This document shows, piece by piece, positions 7,329-16,800 of a stretch of DNA of 28,324 nt; the first letter of the stretch is position 1, and each line of letters starts with the position of its first letter. The notes below the pieces were generated by a model. The model had not been told where the DNA came from, did not search any database, and saw only the letters and a list, made by a program, of their open reading frames with translations. A program made the translations under genes and the position numbers. This DNA comes from JAGLTN01 sp035403325 (GTDB taxonomy: Bacteria > Planctomycetota > Phycisphaerae > Sedimentisphaerales > Anaerobacaceae), in NCBI GenBank assembly GCA_964492365.1, contig CAZBKA010000025.1:1-28324 (forward strand), in the 5' to 3' direction.

Positions 7329-8276
7329 ATGAAAAAATTACTAATTATAGTGGCTCTGATTCTGTCGCCTCTGGTATGTCTGTCTGGTGCAAAACCATTA
7401 AATCAAACCATTGTTGACGTAAATGCAAATTGGTTGTTTCATGCAGATTACGATCAGTTCAACAAAGCAAAAATTGGTTCTCTCGTAAAACAGCAAATAT
7501 CCTTGCTGGGTTTGGATAACTGTCTCACTGATTTTTCCGATAAATTTGCTTTTCATCCGCTTGAAGACGTTAACAGCATAACTATTTATGGTCAAGGCGA
7601 AGATAAATCAAAAGCCGTCGCATTCGTCTATGCCAATTTTGAAAAGCAGGTACTCCTTGACTTGTTGGAAAATGACTCCTCTCACGAAATAATCGAATAC
7701 AAGGAACATACGATACATAAATTCATAAGCAAAAACCACTCTGACGACCAGGGGGAAACCGTTTTTGTCCTTCTCAATACTGACAATATCGTACTCTCAA
7801 CAGGCCTTGATGCTGTAAAAACCGCAATTGATAATCTAAATAACAAAAGCGTGACAAATACACAACTCATAGCCCTTTTCAAAAATAATCAGCCCGCAAT
7901 AATAAATGCTGTCGGCATAAACATTGCTGAAAACCTCAGTCAGAAAAATGATTCCATAATATTAAAGCAAACTGATATACTATCAATAGCCATCGGCGAG
8001 CTGAACGAAAAGTTTTACATTGACTCAAGTATCACAGCTTATGACCCGCAAACTGCCATTAATATGGAAAACATGATTCGAGGATTTATTTCCTTAGGAC
8101 TGCTGGCAAATGAAAAACACCCCGAATGGACAAAAATCGCCCAGGCAATCCAACTGGTAAGAAAAGATAAAACTATAGACATTTATTTCGAGACTGAACC
8201 TGAATTTATACTTTTGATGTCTGTAGAAGCATGGAAGCAGAAAATAACAACAAAATGTATAGATTTAAATCCATAG
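7329..8276 (+). CDS. Exported protein of unknown function, first gene of the sigma-factor operon
   Basis: 315 residues. The frame opens at a TTG at 7314, but the ATG at 7329 is preferred: AAGGA (7317-7321) is 7 bases upstream and the protein then begins MKKLLIIVALILSPLVC, a classic signal peptide with likely cleavage near SGA-K. The mature part has alternating strands and helices, with no Cys-rich or catalytic motif that I recognise. The arrangement (DVNANWLFHADYDQF near the start, then a 'NIVLSTG' segment) resembles exported planctomycete proteins that measure or bind something, but I can name no family. Its 3' end overlaps the next gene, so it is very likely co-expressed with the sigma factor and could be the extracytoplasmic sensor or a target of the system. 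Confidence 0.7.
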   Translation: MKKLLIIVALILSPLVCLSGAKPLNQTIVDVNANWLFHADYDQFNKAKIGSLVKQQISLLGLDNCLTDFSDKFAFHPLEDVNSITIYGQGEDKSKAVAFVYANFEKQVLLDLLENDSSHEIIEYKEHTIHKFISKNHSDDQGETVFVLLNTDNIVLSTGLDAVKTAIDNLNNKSVTNTQLIALFKNNQPAIINAVGINIAENLSQKNDSIILKQTDILSIAIGELNEKFYIDSSITAYDPQTAINMENMIRGFISLGLLANEKHPEWTKIAQAIQLVRKDKTIDIYFETEPEFILLMSVEAWKQKITTKCIDLNP

Positions 8277-8845
8277 AGAATATGGCCGATTTGCAAAACG
8301 ATTTTAAATTATTAACGAACGAACAGCTTGCCGCCAGGGTCCAGATTGGATGCAGGGATAGTTTCGATGAATTAACCCTGCGTCTCAACAGTAAATTGCT
8401 GAGCTTTTTGCTCGCAAGAACTGGCAAACCTGAAGACGCCGAGGACCTGGTACAGGAAACGTTTGCAAAAGCTTATAAAAATATTGAAAAATTCAATAAC
8501 AAATGGAAATTTACAACATGGATATTTACATTAGCTGTCAGACTGGCAAATAGCCATTACAGAAAAAAAAAGAATGTCTGCAACCTTGAAGATATCGGTG
8601 ATTTTGAAATTAAAACCGATGGACCAGAAAAAATCCTGGTAAACCAGCAACAGTGGGAAAATATGTGGCTCTTGGCCAAAAGTAATCTCAGCATAAACCA
8701 GTATGAATCGCTCTGGCTTAAATACGCTGAAGATATGCCGATTAAGGACATCGCCAAAATACTAGGCAAAAGTAAAATAAATGTAAAAGTAATATTGTTC
8801 AGAGCAAGAAGCAATATGGCCAATATATTGGCTGATAAAATTTGA
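8231..8845 (+). CDS. ECF-type RNA polymerase sigma factor
   Basis: 204 residues from the longest ATG. The region 2 core is clear: 'DSFDELTLRL' then 'AEDLVQETFAKAYKNIEKF', followed by the region 2.4 helix 'WKFTTWIFTLAVRLANSHYRKKK'-like stretch that contacts the -10. Region 4 runs from about residue 150: 'LSINQYESLWLKYAEDMPIKDIAKILG' plus a recognition helix 'SKINVKVILFRARSNM'. The start is uncertain: ATGs at 8231 and 8255 overlap the upstream gene, while the ATG at 8282 lies 5 bp after that gene's stop and gives a normal-length N-terminus (MADLQNDFKLLTNEQ). The stop overlaps a TTG start codon of the next gene, and the anti-sigma ATG is 11 bp downstream. It probably answers an envelope signal through that anti-sigma factor. 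Confidence 0.92.
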   Translation: MEAENNNKMYRFKSIENMADLQNDFKLLTNEQLAARVQIGCRDSFDELTLRLNSKLLSFLLARTGKPEDAEDLVQETFAKAYKNIEKFNNKWKFTTWIFTLAVRLANSHYRKKKNVCNLEDIGDFEIKTDGPEKILVNQQQWENMWLLAKSNLSINQYESLWLKYAEDMPIKDIAKILGKSKINVKVILFRARSNMANILADKI

Positions 8846-8856
8846 AAAGGAAAATT

Positions 8857-9420
8857 ATGTTTTGCTGGTTCTTTAAATTACTAATTTCACATAACCTGGA
8901 TAACAAAACCAAAAGCAGATTTGTTGCAAAACATCTCACCGCCTGCAAAAGCTGCGATCAGTTTTATAACTTTGCAAAATATCTCGAAGACAAGCTGAAA
9001 CAAGACGCCAAAACTTTACAGCCTGAATATTTTCTCAGAACTGACAATGCAAAAAAAATCAAAAAGGTCACCGCCAGCAATACAACAAAGATCAAACCTG
9101 CTCTGCTCGCCGCCGCGGCTTGCATAACTATAGCTGTAATTTTCTCAGTAGCATCAATTACTCAAAAAGCCGCTGAAACTAAAAAAATGAAACAGGCAAA
9201 ATCACAGGAAACTTTGAACTTTGCCATCTCAACCCATAAACTTATTATTGACCACATGGAGGGTAAGGATTCATCATCCAAATTTGCTCAGTTAATGACA
9301 AACCAGTATGAAACTGAAATTGACAATATAAAAAATGAAACCAAAACAGCTTTAAAATTTCTAGTTAGCTGCGTAGAAGTTCATATCGATGATAACCAGA
9401 AAGATGCAATCGTAAATTAA
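8857..9420 (+). CDS. Membrane-anchored anti-sigma factor, zinc-finger-like
   Basis: 187 residues from the ATG at 8857, which has AGGA (8848-8851) 5 bases upstream; an in-frame TTG at 8842 is less likely. The N-terminal half is cytoplasmic and contains 'H-L-T-A-C-K-S-C' near residue 30, the H-x3-C-x2-C core of zinc-finger anti-sigma domains that clamp the partner sigma factor. Residues about 82-104 (ALLAAAACITIAVIFSVASI) are a single membrane helix, leaving about 80 polar residues outside, where a signal could be received. It sits directly behind the ECF gene, the usual cognate pairing. The protein is short and divergent, so automated tools may call it hypothetical. Confidence 0.78.
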   Translation: MFCWFFKLLISHNLDNKTKSRFVAKHLTACKSCDQFYNFAKYLEDKLKQDAKTLQPEYFLRTDNAKKIKKVTASNTTKIKPALLAAAACITIAVIFSVASITQKAAETKKMKQAKSQETLNFAISTHKLIIDHMEGKDSSSKFAQLMTNQYETEIDNIKNETKTALKFLVSCVEVHIDDNQKDAIVN

Positions 9421-9439
9421 CAAAAATTAGGAGAAGTTC

Positions 9440-11656
9440 ATGTTGTTTAAAAATAATCTGTCCCAATCAGCCAAAAGAAAATTTTCAGCACTGATTTTTA
9501 TTCTCATTCTGTCCCTCACAGCTTTCACTACCGCTGCCGAAGTAATCCAGCAAAAACCTGCTAAAGTGCTGGCTCAATATGGCCGTGGCAAACTCCTCGA
9601 AATAAACAACCAGAAAGTCCTCCTCGTAGCCGGCACCAATTACGAAATGGGTTATCAGCAAGGCAAATTACTCCCAAATGAAGTTAAGGCCCTTGTAGAA
9701 AGGGTACTTTTTATCGTCCGCGGCGCAGAAGCAACAAAAGCAAAAGCCTTCCTCCAGCCGGGAAGTATAGAAAACGCCTTTGAAAGAACAAAACCTTTCA
9801 TCGAAGAAAGATATTTTGAAGAAATGCAAGGCCTCGCCGATGGTGCAGGCATCCCACTCAAAGATGTCCAGCTCGCAAACGTATTCCCTGAGCTTTTCCA
9901 CTGCAGCGGATTCGCTCTGTTCGGAAATGCAACTGAAGGTAAAACACTTCTTCACGGCAGAATCCTCGACTACATGACAGAAGTCGGTCTGCAAAAATAT
10001 GCTCTCGTTACAATAGCAAAACCAACCGGATACAACAACTTTGTAACCGTAGGCTTTCCAGGATTTATCGGTTCGATAACATGCATGAACGATAAACAAG
10101 TTGCTCTCGGCGAAATGGGAGGAAGAGGCGAAGGAAGCTGGGACGGAACACCAATGACATGCTTAATGAGAAAAGCCGTTGAAGAAGCCGATCACCTCCA
10201 GCAGGCTGTTGATATTTTCAAAAACTCAAAAAGAACCTGCGAATACTATTATGTAATCTCCGATGGTAAAATTCCAGACGCCAGAGGTCTTTCATGCACA
10301 AGCGAAAAATGTGACATCTTAGAACCTAACCAAAGCTGCGAACAACTTCCTTACGCCATCGAAGACGCGGTCCTCATGAGTGCAGGAGACAGATATGAAA
10401 ACCTCGCAAGATTAGTAAAAGAAAAATTGGGACAAATCGACATCAACTACGCGCTAGACTTAATGAACAGACCTGTTGCAATGGAAAGCTGCCTCCACAG
10501 GGTATTGTTTTCTCCGCAGGATTTAAAGCTCTGGATCTCTAATGCCGTCATGCCCGAAGAAACAGAAAAATATGCTGCCTGCTATCAACCATACTATGCA
10601 TACGATTTTAAACAATTACTGACTATGATCCCCGATACAACACCAACTGGCGTCGAAAATGTCCCCGCATACATAAAAAAAGAAAGCATAGAACAACCGC
10701 AACCAACCATGCCGAAAATTCCAGACGTAACCGCAACCGTACCAAGTGACATAGAAAGGCGTTATCCGGTTTCCACTGACAAACACACTCAGCAGCTGCT
10801 CTCACCATATCGTTTCAAAACAGAAGCATTTGAATACACAATGAAATTTCAATCCAGCTTCCCGGCTTACGATATTTTTGAAGTATCGTTTCCTTCTGAT
10901 TATAAAAGCAGCATAGAGCAAAACAACACTGTCTACTGTGAATACTTCCGCGCAAAAGGCGACCAGAAAAGAGCCTCGGTTATCCTGCTCGATATCCTCG
11001 AAGGCTCACTAACCGTCTCAAGAATAATCGCCCATAGTCTGGCAAGCAGTGGCATTGATGGGTGCATTATGACATTGCCCCATTACGGCCCAAGACGAGT
11101 ACCGCAAGAACAACTTATCAAATTAATGCAGGACCCGAATATGTTTATAGCTTCTGTACAACAAGCCGTCATGGACGTAAGAAAAACCGCACGCTGGATC
11201 GAAAGCCAGACACAGGTTGACAAAAACCGAATAGGACTTTGCGGCACAAGCCTCGGTGGATTCATAGCCGCATTAGCCGGTGGAGTTGACGGCAACTTCC
11301 ACAAAATCGCACTGATACTCGCCGGAGGAGATCTCTCTACAGTCCTGACTACAAACGCAAAAGAAGTCCAGGAAATAAAAATGCAGCTCAGCTCAATGAA
11401 CCTGACCGATGAAAAAATTTCGGCCCTCTTCGAACCTATTGAGCCATTGACATTCGCCAACAGGCTCAAAAACTCCAGAATTTTAATGATTAATGGCTCA
11501 CTGGACACAATTGTTCCGCCCGCATGTTCCGAAAAACTCGCAAAAGCAACAGGTGCCGAAATTTACTGGTTTAATACCGATCATTATGGGATGTCAAAAT
11601 ATCTCTTAGCCGCTCTCGGTAAGGTAAATACACATTTTAGTGGCGAAAATTGGTAA
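9440..11656 (+). CDS. Exported fusion of a C45-family N-terminal-nucleophile hydrolase and an alpha/beta hydrolase
   Basis: 738 residues with a strong GGAGAAG ribosome site. Residues 1-33 are a signal peptide (AFTTAA cut). The N-terminal half, about 40-395, follows the C45 acyltransferase/phospholipase-B-like family: 'AGTNYEMGYQQGKLLP', 'MQGLADGAGIPLKDVQLANVFPEL' and the nucleophile candidate C155 in FHCSGFALFG, followed by the 'LLHGRILDY' strand. C45 enzymes cut themselves before this Cys and hydrolyse amide bonds. The C-terminal half, about 445-738, is an alpha/beta hydrolase with Ser604 in GTSLGG, Asp689 in NGSLDTIVPP and His715 in TDHYGM. Both active sites appear intact. It lies 19 bp after the anti-sigma gene and is very likely part of that operon, so it may be controlled by, or feed into, the envelope response. 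Confidence 0.85.
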   Translation: MLFKNNLSQSAKRKFSALIFILILSLTAFTTAAEVIQQKPAKVLAQYGRGKLLEINNQKVLLVAGTNYEMGYQQGKLLPNEVKALVERVLFIVRGAEATKAKAFLQPGSIENAFERTKPFIEERYFEEMQGLADGAGIPLKDVQLANVFPELFHCSGFALFGNATEGKTLLHGRILDYMTEVGLQKYALVTIAKPTGYNNFVTVGFPGFIGSITCMNDKQVALGEMGGRGEGSWDGTPMTCLMRKAVEEADHLQQAVDIFKNSKRTCEYYYVISDGKIPDARGLSCTSEKCDILEPNQSCEQLPYAIEDAVLMSAGDRYENLARLVKEKLGQIDINYALDLMNRPVAMESCLHRVLFSPQDLKLWISNAVMPEETEKYAACYQPYYAYDFKQLLTMIPDTTPTGVENVPAYIKKESIEQPQPTMPKIPDVTATVPSDIERRYPVSTDKHTQQLLSPYRFKTEAFEYTMKFQSSFPAYDIFEVSFPSDYKSSIEQNNTVYCEYFRAKGDQKRASVILLDILEGSLTVSRIIAHSLASSGIDGCIMTLPHYGPRRVPQEQLIKLMQDPNMFIASVQQAVMDVRKTARWIESQTQVDKNRIGLCGTSLGGFIAALAGGVDGNFHKIALILAGGDLSTVLTTNAKEVQEIKMQLSSMNLTDEKISALFEPIEPLTFANRLKNSRILMINGSLDTIVPPACSEKLAKATGAEIYWFNTDHYGMSKYLLAALGKVNTHFSGENW

Positions 11657-11775
11657 TTTCGCAAAATCATCCTGAAACTAAAACCCAAATAGTGCCGATA
11701 AAAACTACTGGATTATATTAAGTCTGGCATTTATTATTTAAGCACTTTGTTGGTTGCTATAACAGGAAACCTAAA

Positions 11776-13767
11776 ATGGCATCAAATTATCGCAGGCTCT
11801 CTGCTGAAGAAATTAAAACAGCGGAAAATAACGGCTGTTCCTGCCAAAACTGGGACAACATTAAGGTCGACCCGGCTTTCGACTGCTCAAGAATTAAAAA
11901 CACCAATTTCTCCGGAAATGTTACTCTCGGAAGATTCGATAAAAGTATTCAATTCGATGGCGGCATCGTAAGACCAACAGGAATAAAAAACGCCACTATC
12001 CATAATTGTCAGATTCAAAACAACGTGTACATAAGCAATGTCCGAAACTACATCGCAAATTATATAATCGAAGATGACGTAATTATAGAAAACATCGACT
12101 TGCTCACCGTCGAAGGAAAAAGTTCTTTCGGAAATGGCACCGACGCTATCGTCCTAAACGAAGCAGGCGGAAGAGAAATACCGATTTACGACAGACTCAC
12201 CGCACAGATTGCATACATCATTGCTTTCTACCGTCATCGAACCACGCTGATAAACAACCTCCGAAAAATGATAGCAGACTACACCGCCTCAGTGACATCT
12301 GACATGGGGCTAATCAGCAAAAATGTAAAGTTGTTAAACTGCCGTATAATAAAAAATCTCAAAGTCGGACAAGACTGCACCATCGAAGGCGCAAGCAGAC
12401 TTGAGAATGGTTCATTAAACAGCCGCCAGGAAGATCCGATATATATAGGACACGATGTAATCGCAAAAAACTTCATCGTCGCAAGCGGTTCAAAAATAAA
12501 TGACGGAACACTCATCGCAGACTGCTTCATAGGTCAAGGCTGTGAACTTTCCAAACAATACTCCGCCGAAAATTCAGTATTCTTCGCAAACTGTGCCGGT
12601 TTCCACGGAGAAGCATGCGCAATATTCGCGGGACCATATACAGTTACTCATCACAAATCAACGCTTCTAATTGCGGGTCTGTTCTCCTTCCTCAACGCAG
12701 GCAGCGGTTCAAACCAGAGTAACCACATGTATAAACTTGGACCGATCCATCAGGGTGTCGTAGAAAGGGGTTCAAAAACAACTTCAGATTCTTACATCCT
12801 CTGGCCTGCAAAGGTCGGCGCCTTCACCGTCGTAATGGGAAGACACTATCAAAACTCCGACACCTCAGATTTGCCATTCTCATATATGATCGAAAATGAA
12901 GATGAAAGCATACTCGTACCAGGTGTAAACCTCAGAAGCGTAGGAACTATTCGTGACGCAAGAAAATGGCCCAAACGTGATAAACGAAAAGACCCCGACA
13001 AGCTCGATTGCGTAAATTTCAATCTGCTTAGCCCTTACACAATTCAAAAAATGATAAATGGTAAAAAGTTACTGAAAGAACTCGCAGCAACTTCGGGACA
13101 TACCAGTGAATATTTTACCTACCACAGCGTAAAAATTAAAAATTCATCCTTGTCAAAAGGAATGAATTTCTATCAGATGGGAATAAACAAGTTCCTCGGC
13201 AACTCATTAATAAAAAGGCTTGAAGATACTCCCTTTAAAAATGATGCCGAAATACAAAACAGACTCAAACCTGACACTCAGACAGGTCTCGGTAAATGGA
13301 TAGACCTTGCTGGTCTCTTCGCGCCGGAACAATCCGTAAACGACCTGCTCAATAAAATAGAAAATAACAAAATCAAATCTCTGGAAGAAATAAAAGACGC
13401 ATTCTGGAATATGCACAAAAACTATTATACTTACGAGTGGACATGGGCTATCGACGTCCTGCAAAAACAGCTTAATAAATCCATCGACCAGATAACCGCC
13501 AAAGACGTCACGCAAATCGTCAATCAGTGGAAAGACTCTGTTATAACTCTCGACAATATGCTCGCCGAGGATGCAAGCAAAGAATTCTCCGAAGTCTCCC
13601 AGACAAGCTTCGGCCTCGACGGCGATGAAAACACAAAAACTCAGGACTTCCTCCAGGTAAGAGGAGACTACGAAACAAACAGCTTCGTCTGTGAAATAAA
13701 AAAACACATAGAAGCAAAATCAGCACTGGCTTGCGAACTGCTCAAAAGAATAAAACACCTTTGCTGA
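11776..13767 (+). CDS. DUF4954-type left-handed beta-helix protein with helical C-terminus (DUF6819-like)
   Basis: 663 residues, cytoplasmic (no signal peptide). AGGAA is 7 bases before the ATG. The first 430 residues contain long runs of short hexapeptide-like turns, for example 'NATIHNCQIQNNVYISNV' and 'DPIYIGHDVIAKNFIVASGS', which build a left-handed beta-helix as in sugar-nucleotide acyltransferases. A conserved central block (GAFTVVMGRHYQNSDTSDLPFSYM ... VGTIRDARKWPKRDK, about 350-405) is characteristic of DUF4954, first described from Bacteroides. The remainder, from about 480, is helical with a lysine-rich tail and matches the DUF6819-type partner domain. Function is unknown; a role in sugar-phosphate or nucleotide-sugar chemistry is only an inference from the fold. 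It follows the C45 fusion gene by 120 bp, and no terminator is visible between them, so co-transcription is possible. Confidence 0.83.
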   Translation: MASNYRRLSAEEIKTAENNGCSCQNWDNIKVDPAFDCSRIKNTNFSGNVTLGRFDKSIQFDGGIVRPTGIKNATIHNCQIQNNVYISNVRNYIANYIIEDDVIIENIDLLTVEGKSSFGNGTDAIVLNEAGGREIPIYDRLTAQIAYIIAFYRHRTTLINNLRKMIADYTASVTSDMGLISKNVKLLNCRIIKNLKVGQDCTIEGASRLENGSLNSRQEDPIYIGHDVIAKNFIVASGSKINDGTLIADCFIGQGCELSKQYSAENSVFFANCAGFHGEACAIFAGPYTVTHHKSTLLIAGLFSFLNAGSGSNQSNHMYKLGPIHQGVVERGSKTTSDSYILWPAKVGAFTVVMGRHYQNSDTSDLPFSYMIENEDESILVPGVNLRSVGTIRDARKWPKRDKRKDPDKLDCVNFNLLSPYTIQKMINGKKLLKELAATSGHTSEYFTYHSVKIKNSSLSKGMNFYQMGINKFLGNSLIKRLEDTPFKNDAEIQNRLKPDTQTGLGKWIDLAGLFAPEQSVNDLLNKIENNKIKSLEEIKDAFWNMHKNYYTYEWTWAIDVLQKQLNKSIDQITAKDVTQIVNQWKDSVITLDNMLAEDASKEFSEVSQTSFGLDGDENTKTQDFLQVRGDYETNSFVCEIKKHIEAKSALACELLKRIKHLC

Positions 13768-13783
13768 AAACTTATACCAACAT

Positions 13784-13824
13784 AAAAAAAGACCCCAAAG
13801 CAATATATAACTTTGGGGCCTTTT
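13784..13824. terminator. Bidirectional terminator between the DUF4954 and rhamnosidase genes
   Basis: CCCCAAAG (13793-13800) and CTTTGGGG (13811-13818) pair around a 10-base AT loop. There are seven As on the left (13784-13790, a T run on the minus strand) and TTTT on the right. It sits between the two convergent stop codons and is stronger for the minus-strand rhamnosidase gene. Confidence 0.8.
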
Positions 13825-13853
13825 AAAGTACTCTGATATTTATCAACTAAAAA

Positions 13854-16800
13854 TTATTCGAGCTTCGATTCAAATTTGTAATCCCCACTGCCAACCGCAA
13901 AAGATGCATAGCCATCCTTATACTCGATAAACTTTGCATAATTTTTATCTTTAGCGATCTTGCTGATGCCTTCTAAACACATGCAACTCGTCGGTACATA
14001 AACCGTCGCAGAAGTATTAGCAGGCACAGTGACATCAAGCACAAACACTCCGCCCTCATGCCGCCAGATGCTTTTAATCAGCCCATTAATAGAATCAAAG
14101 CTGCCCTTAGCATAACTCAATCCGCCGCCAGGCAAAGGTTTAATAACAATCTTTCGATATGCAACCCCGTCAGTTTCAATGCCGGCAATACCACCCATCA
14201 ACCAGCTGCTAACCGCGCCAAGCGAATAATGGTTAAACGAATTCATACCAGGAGCCTGAAAACCCTTTTCCTCTGTCCAGCCGTCCCAGCGTTCCCAGAT
14301 AGTCGTCGCACCATTTTTAATTGAATATCCCCAGCCAGGGAAAGTCTCATTCAGCATCAAACGATATGCAGTATCAACGTTCCCAGTCTCCGCAAGCACC
14401 GGCATCAAATAGCTAAGCCCGACAAAACCAGTCGACAAATGCCAATTCATTGCCTCGATTCTTCCAATAAGATGCTTCGCCGCGATAGGCCTCATCTCTT
14501 TATCCAGCAAATCAAAATACAACGCTAAAACATAACAGCACTGCGTATTACCCTTAATCGTCCCATCCTCAGAAACATAAGCCTTATTAAAAGCATCCTT
14601 AATCCGTTCCTTAAGCTCAGCATACTTTTTCGCATCTTCATGCTTGCCGATAGCCTCAGCAATTTCCGACATCAGCCCCGCACTATACGCAAAATATGTT
14701 GTCCCGATTATTTCTCTTGGAGTATCCTCACCGATACTCAGCCAGTCCGGATACTCCGTCTTAGGACGAAGCAGCCCGTCACTATTCTTCTCGCAAAACT
14801 CCATCCATTTCTGCATCGCAGGATAGTGCTGCTCCAGAATTTTCTTATCATTATAAACTTTGTAAATCGTCCACGGACAAATTATTCCAGCATCCGCCCA
14901 CGCAGCACTTCCGCTGCCGCTCGCCGCCATATTCGGCGCAACATCCGGAAACTTCCCGTCTTCGCTTTGCCCGTCAACAACATCCCACATCCACTTACTA
15001 AAAAACGAAGCAACATCCATATTATATGTTGCCGCCCTGACAAATATCTGGGCATCGCCAAGCCAGCCCATCCGCTCATCACGCTGCGGACAATCCGTCG
15101 GCACATCAACAAAATTCGAACGCTGGCTCCATGTTACATTGCTGTATATCTGGTTGATCAAACCATTTGAACATTCAAAGCTCCCCACTACTGGTGTGTC
15201 ACTATGTACAACAAGACCCGTAATCATATCCTTACCTGGCATCTCGGAAATACCCGTTACCTCAACATACCTGAACCCATGAAACGTAAAATCAGGCTGC
15301 CAGATTTCAACCCCGTCACCTTTGCAGATATAAGTTTCCGTCGCACGCGCATCCCGCAGATTCGCAGTATATGTGCTCCCATCCTTATTAAGTGTCTCCG
15401 CAAATTTAATAGTAACCTTCTGCCCAGCCTCGCCTTTTATTTTCAGCCTTGCAAAACCACTGAAATTCTGTCCAAGATCAAAAACATAATACCCCGGATG
15501 AGGCTCAGTTATCTCTATAGGTTCGATCTCTTTTTCCACCCGGACAGGCTCACCTGCATGAACCTGCATAATAATATCAACAGAATCCGTCACCGTAACA
15601 CTATCCCACTTCGAATCATCAAACTTAGTTTTATCCCAACCAGGCATCTCTTCACGTGCATCATAAGTAACACCTTCTAACACATCCGCCTCGAAGATAG
15701 GACCATAACTTGCTTTCCAGGATGAGTCAGTAACAATCGTTTCTCTTCTGCCGTCAATATATTCAATTTCCATCTGAGCAATAAACCTAGGCTCATTGCC
15801 ATACCTGCCGCGAACCCTGTTCCACGCCAGATACCCTGCATACCATCCGTCCGCAAGAATCGCTCCCGCCGCATTGTCACCTTCTTTCAAAAGCCCCGTG
15901 ACATCATAAGCATTGTAATTAACACGCTTGCGAAAATCTGACCAGCCAGGCGTCAATATAGCATCACTTATCTTTTGACCATTAATCCGCATCTCATAAA
16001 GCCCAAGTGCAGTCACATATACATAAGCTTCTTTCACGGGTTTACTCAACGAAAAATCTTTTCGCAAATACGGTGGTGGTGGCAAAATATACCTTTTATC
16101 AAATCCGCCATAAAGCCCCTCACCATATTTACATATAAACTCGGGCTTCTGCCAAAGCGAATCATCAAACCCGATCTTCATCCAGTCCGCAGGCGCCTTT
16201 TCATCTGTCACCTTCCAGCTCTCATCAATCGCAACAGCCGTCTTTGAACCATCTGCAAAATCAATTTCCATCTTCGCAATCAAGCCGCAAGGGTTGTAAC
16301 CATTCGCAGGCCAGCCCGCAACAAAGTTCGATGCAAATATCGTAAGTATATTCTCCCCACTTTTCAACAGGCCCGTGACATCACAAATAGTCTTGCCCAT
16401 CTCCATGCGAACCTTACCACCGAACTGTTCATTAATATAAATCTCCGCTTCATCATCAACACCCAAAATAAAACGCGCTCTTTCGACAACCTTATCCTCT
16501 GCAAGCGTTATTTTTTTACGAAAATATATCACTCCTGGAGGTGCCTGTTTTTGCGGGTCAGCATCTTCCTTGCTATACCAGTACCAGTTGCATCCATCAA
16601 GATTCATATCAAGTTCAGGCTGTTTATATTTCGCAGGCTCAGGTTTATCGTAACCGATCCACTTGGCTTTCCAGTCAGCTTTATTCATCAACCCCATCTT
16701 CCAGCTGCTAACCGCACTCCAATCCGATTTCTTACCTTCACCATCCCATATCATCACTTTCCACCAGCATTGCTCCCTCGACTCCAGCCCCTTACCAGCA

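Noticed and set aside
9668..10099. 143-codon minus-strand frame
   Set aside because: It lies inside the C45 domain coding region and has the Phe/Cys-rich composition expected of an antisense frame.
14640..15680. Long plus-strand open frames opposite the rhamnosidase gene
   Set aside because: They are shadows of the high-confidence GH78 coding strand; the products are rich in Arg, Pro and Ile with no start signal or motif.
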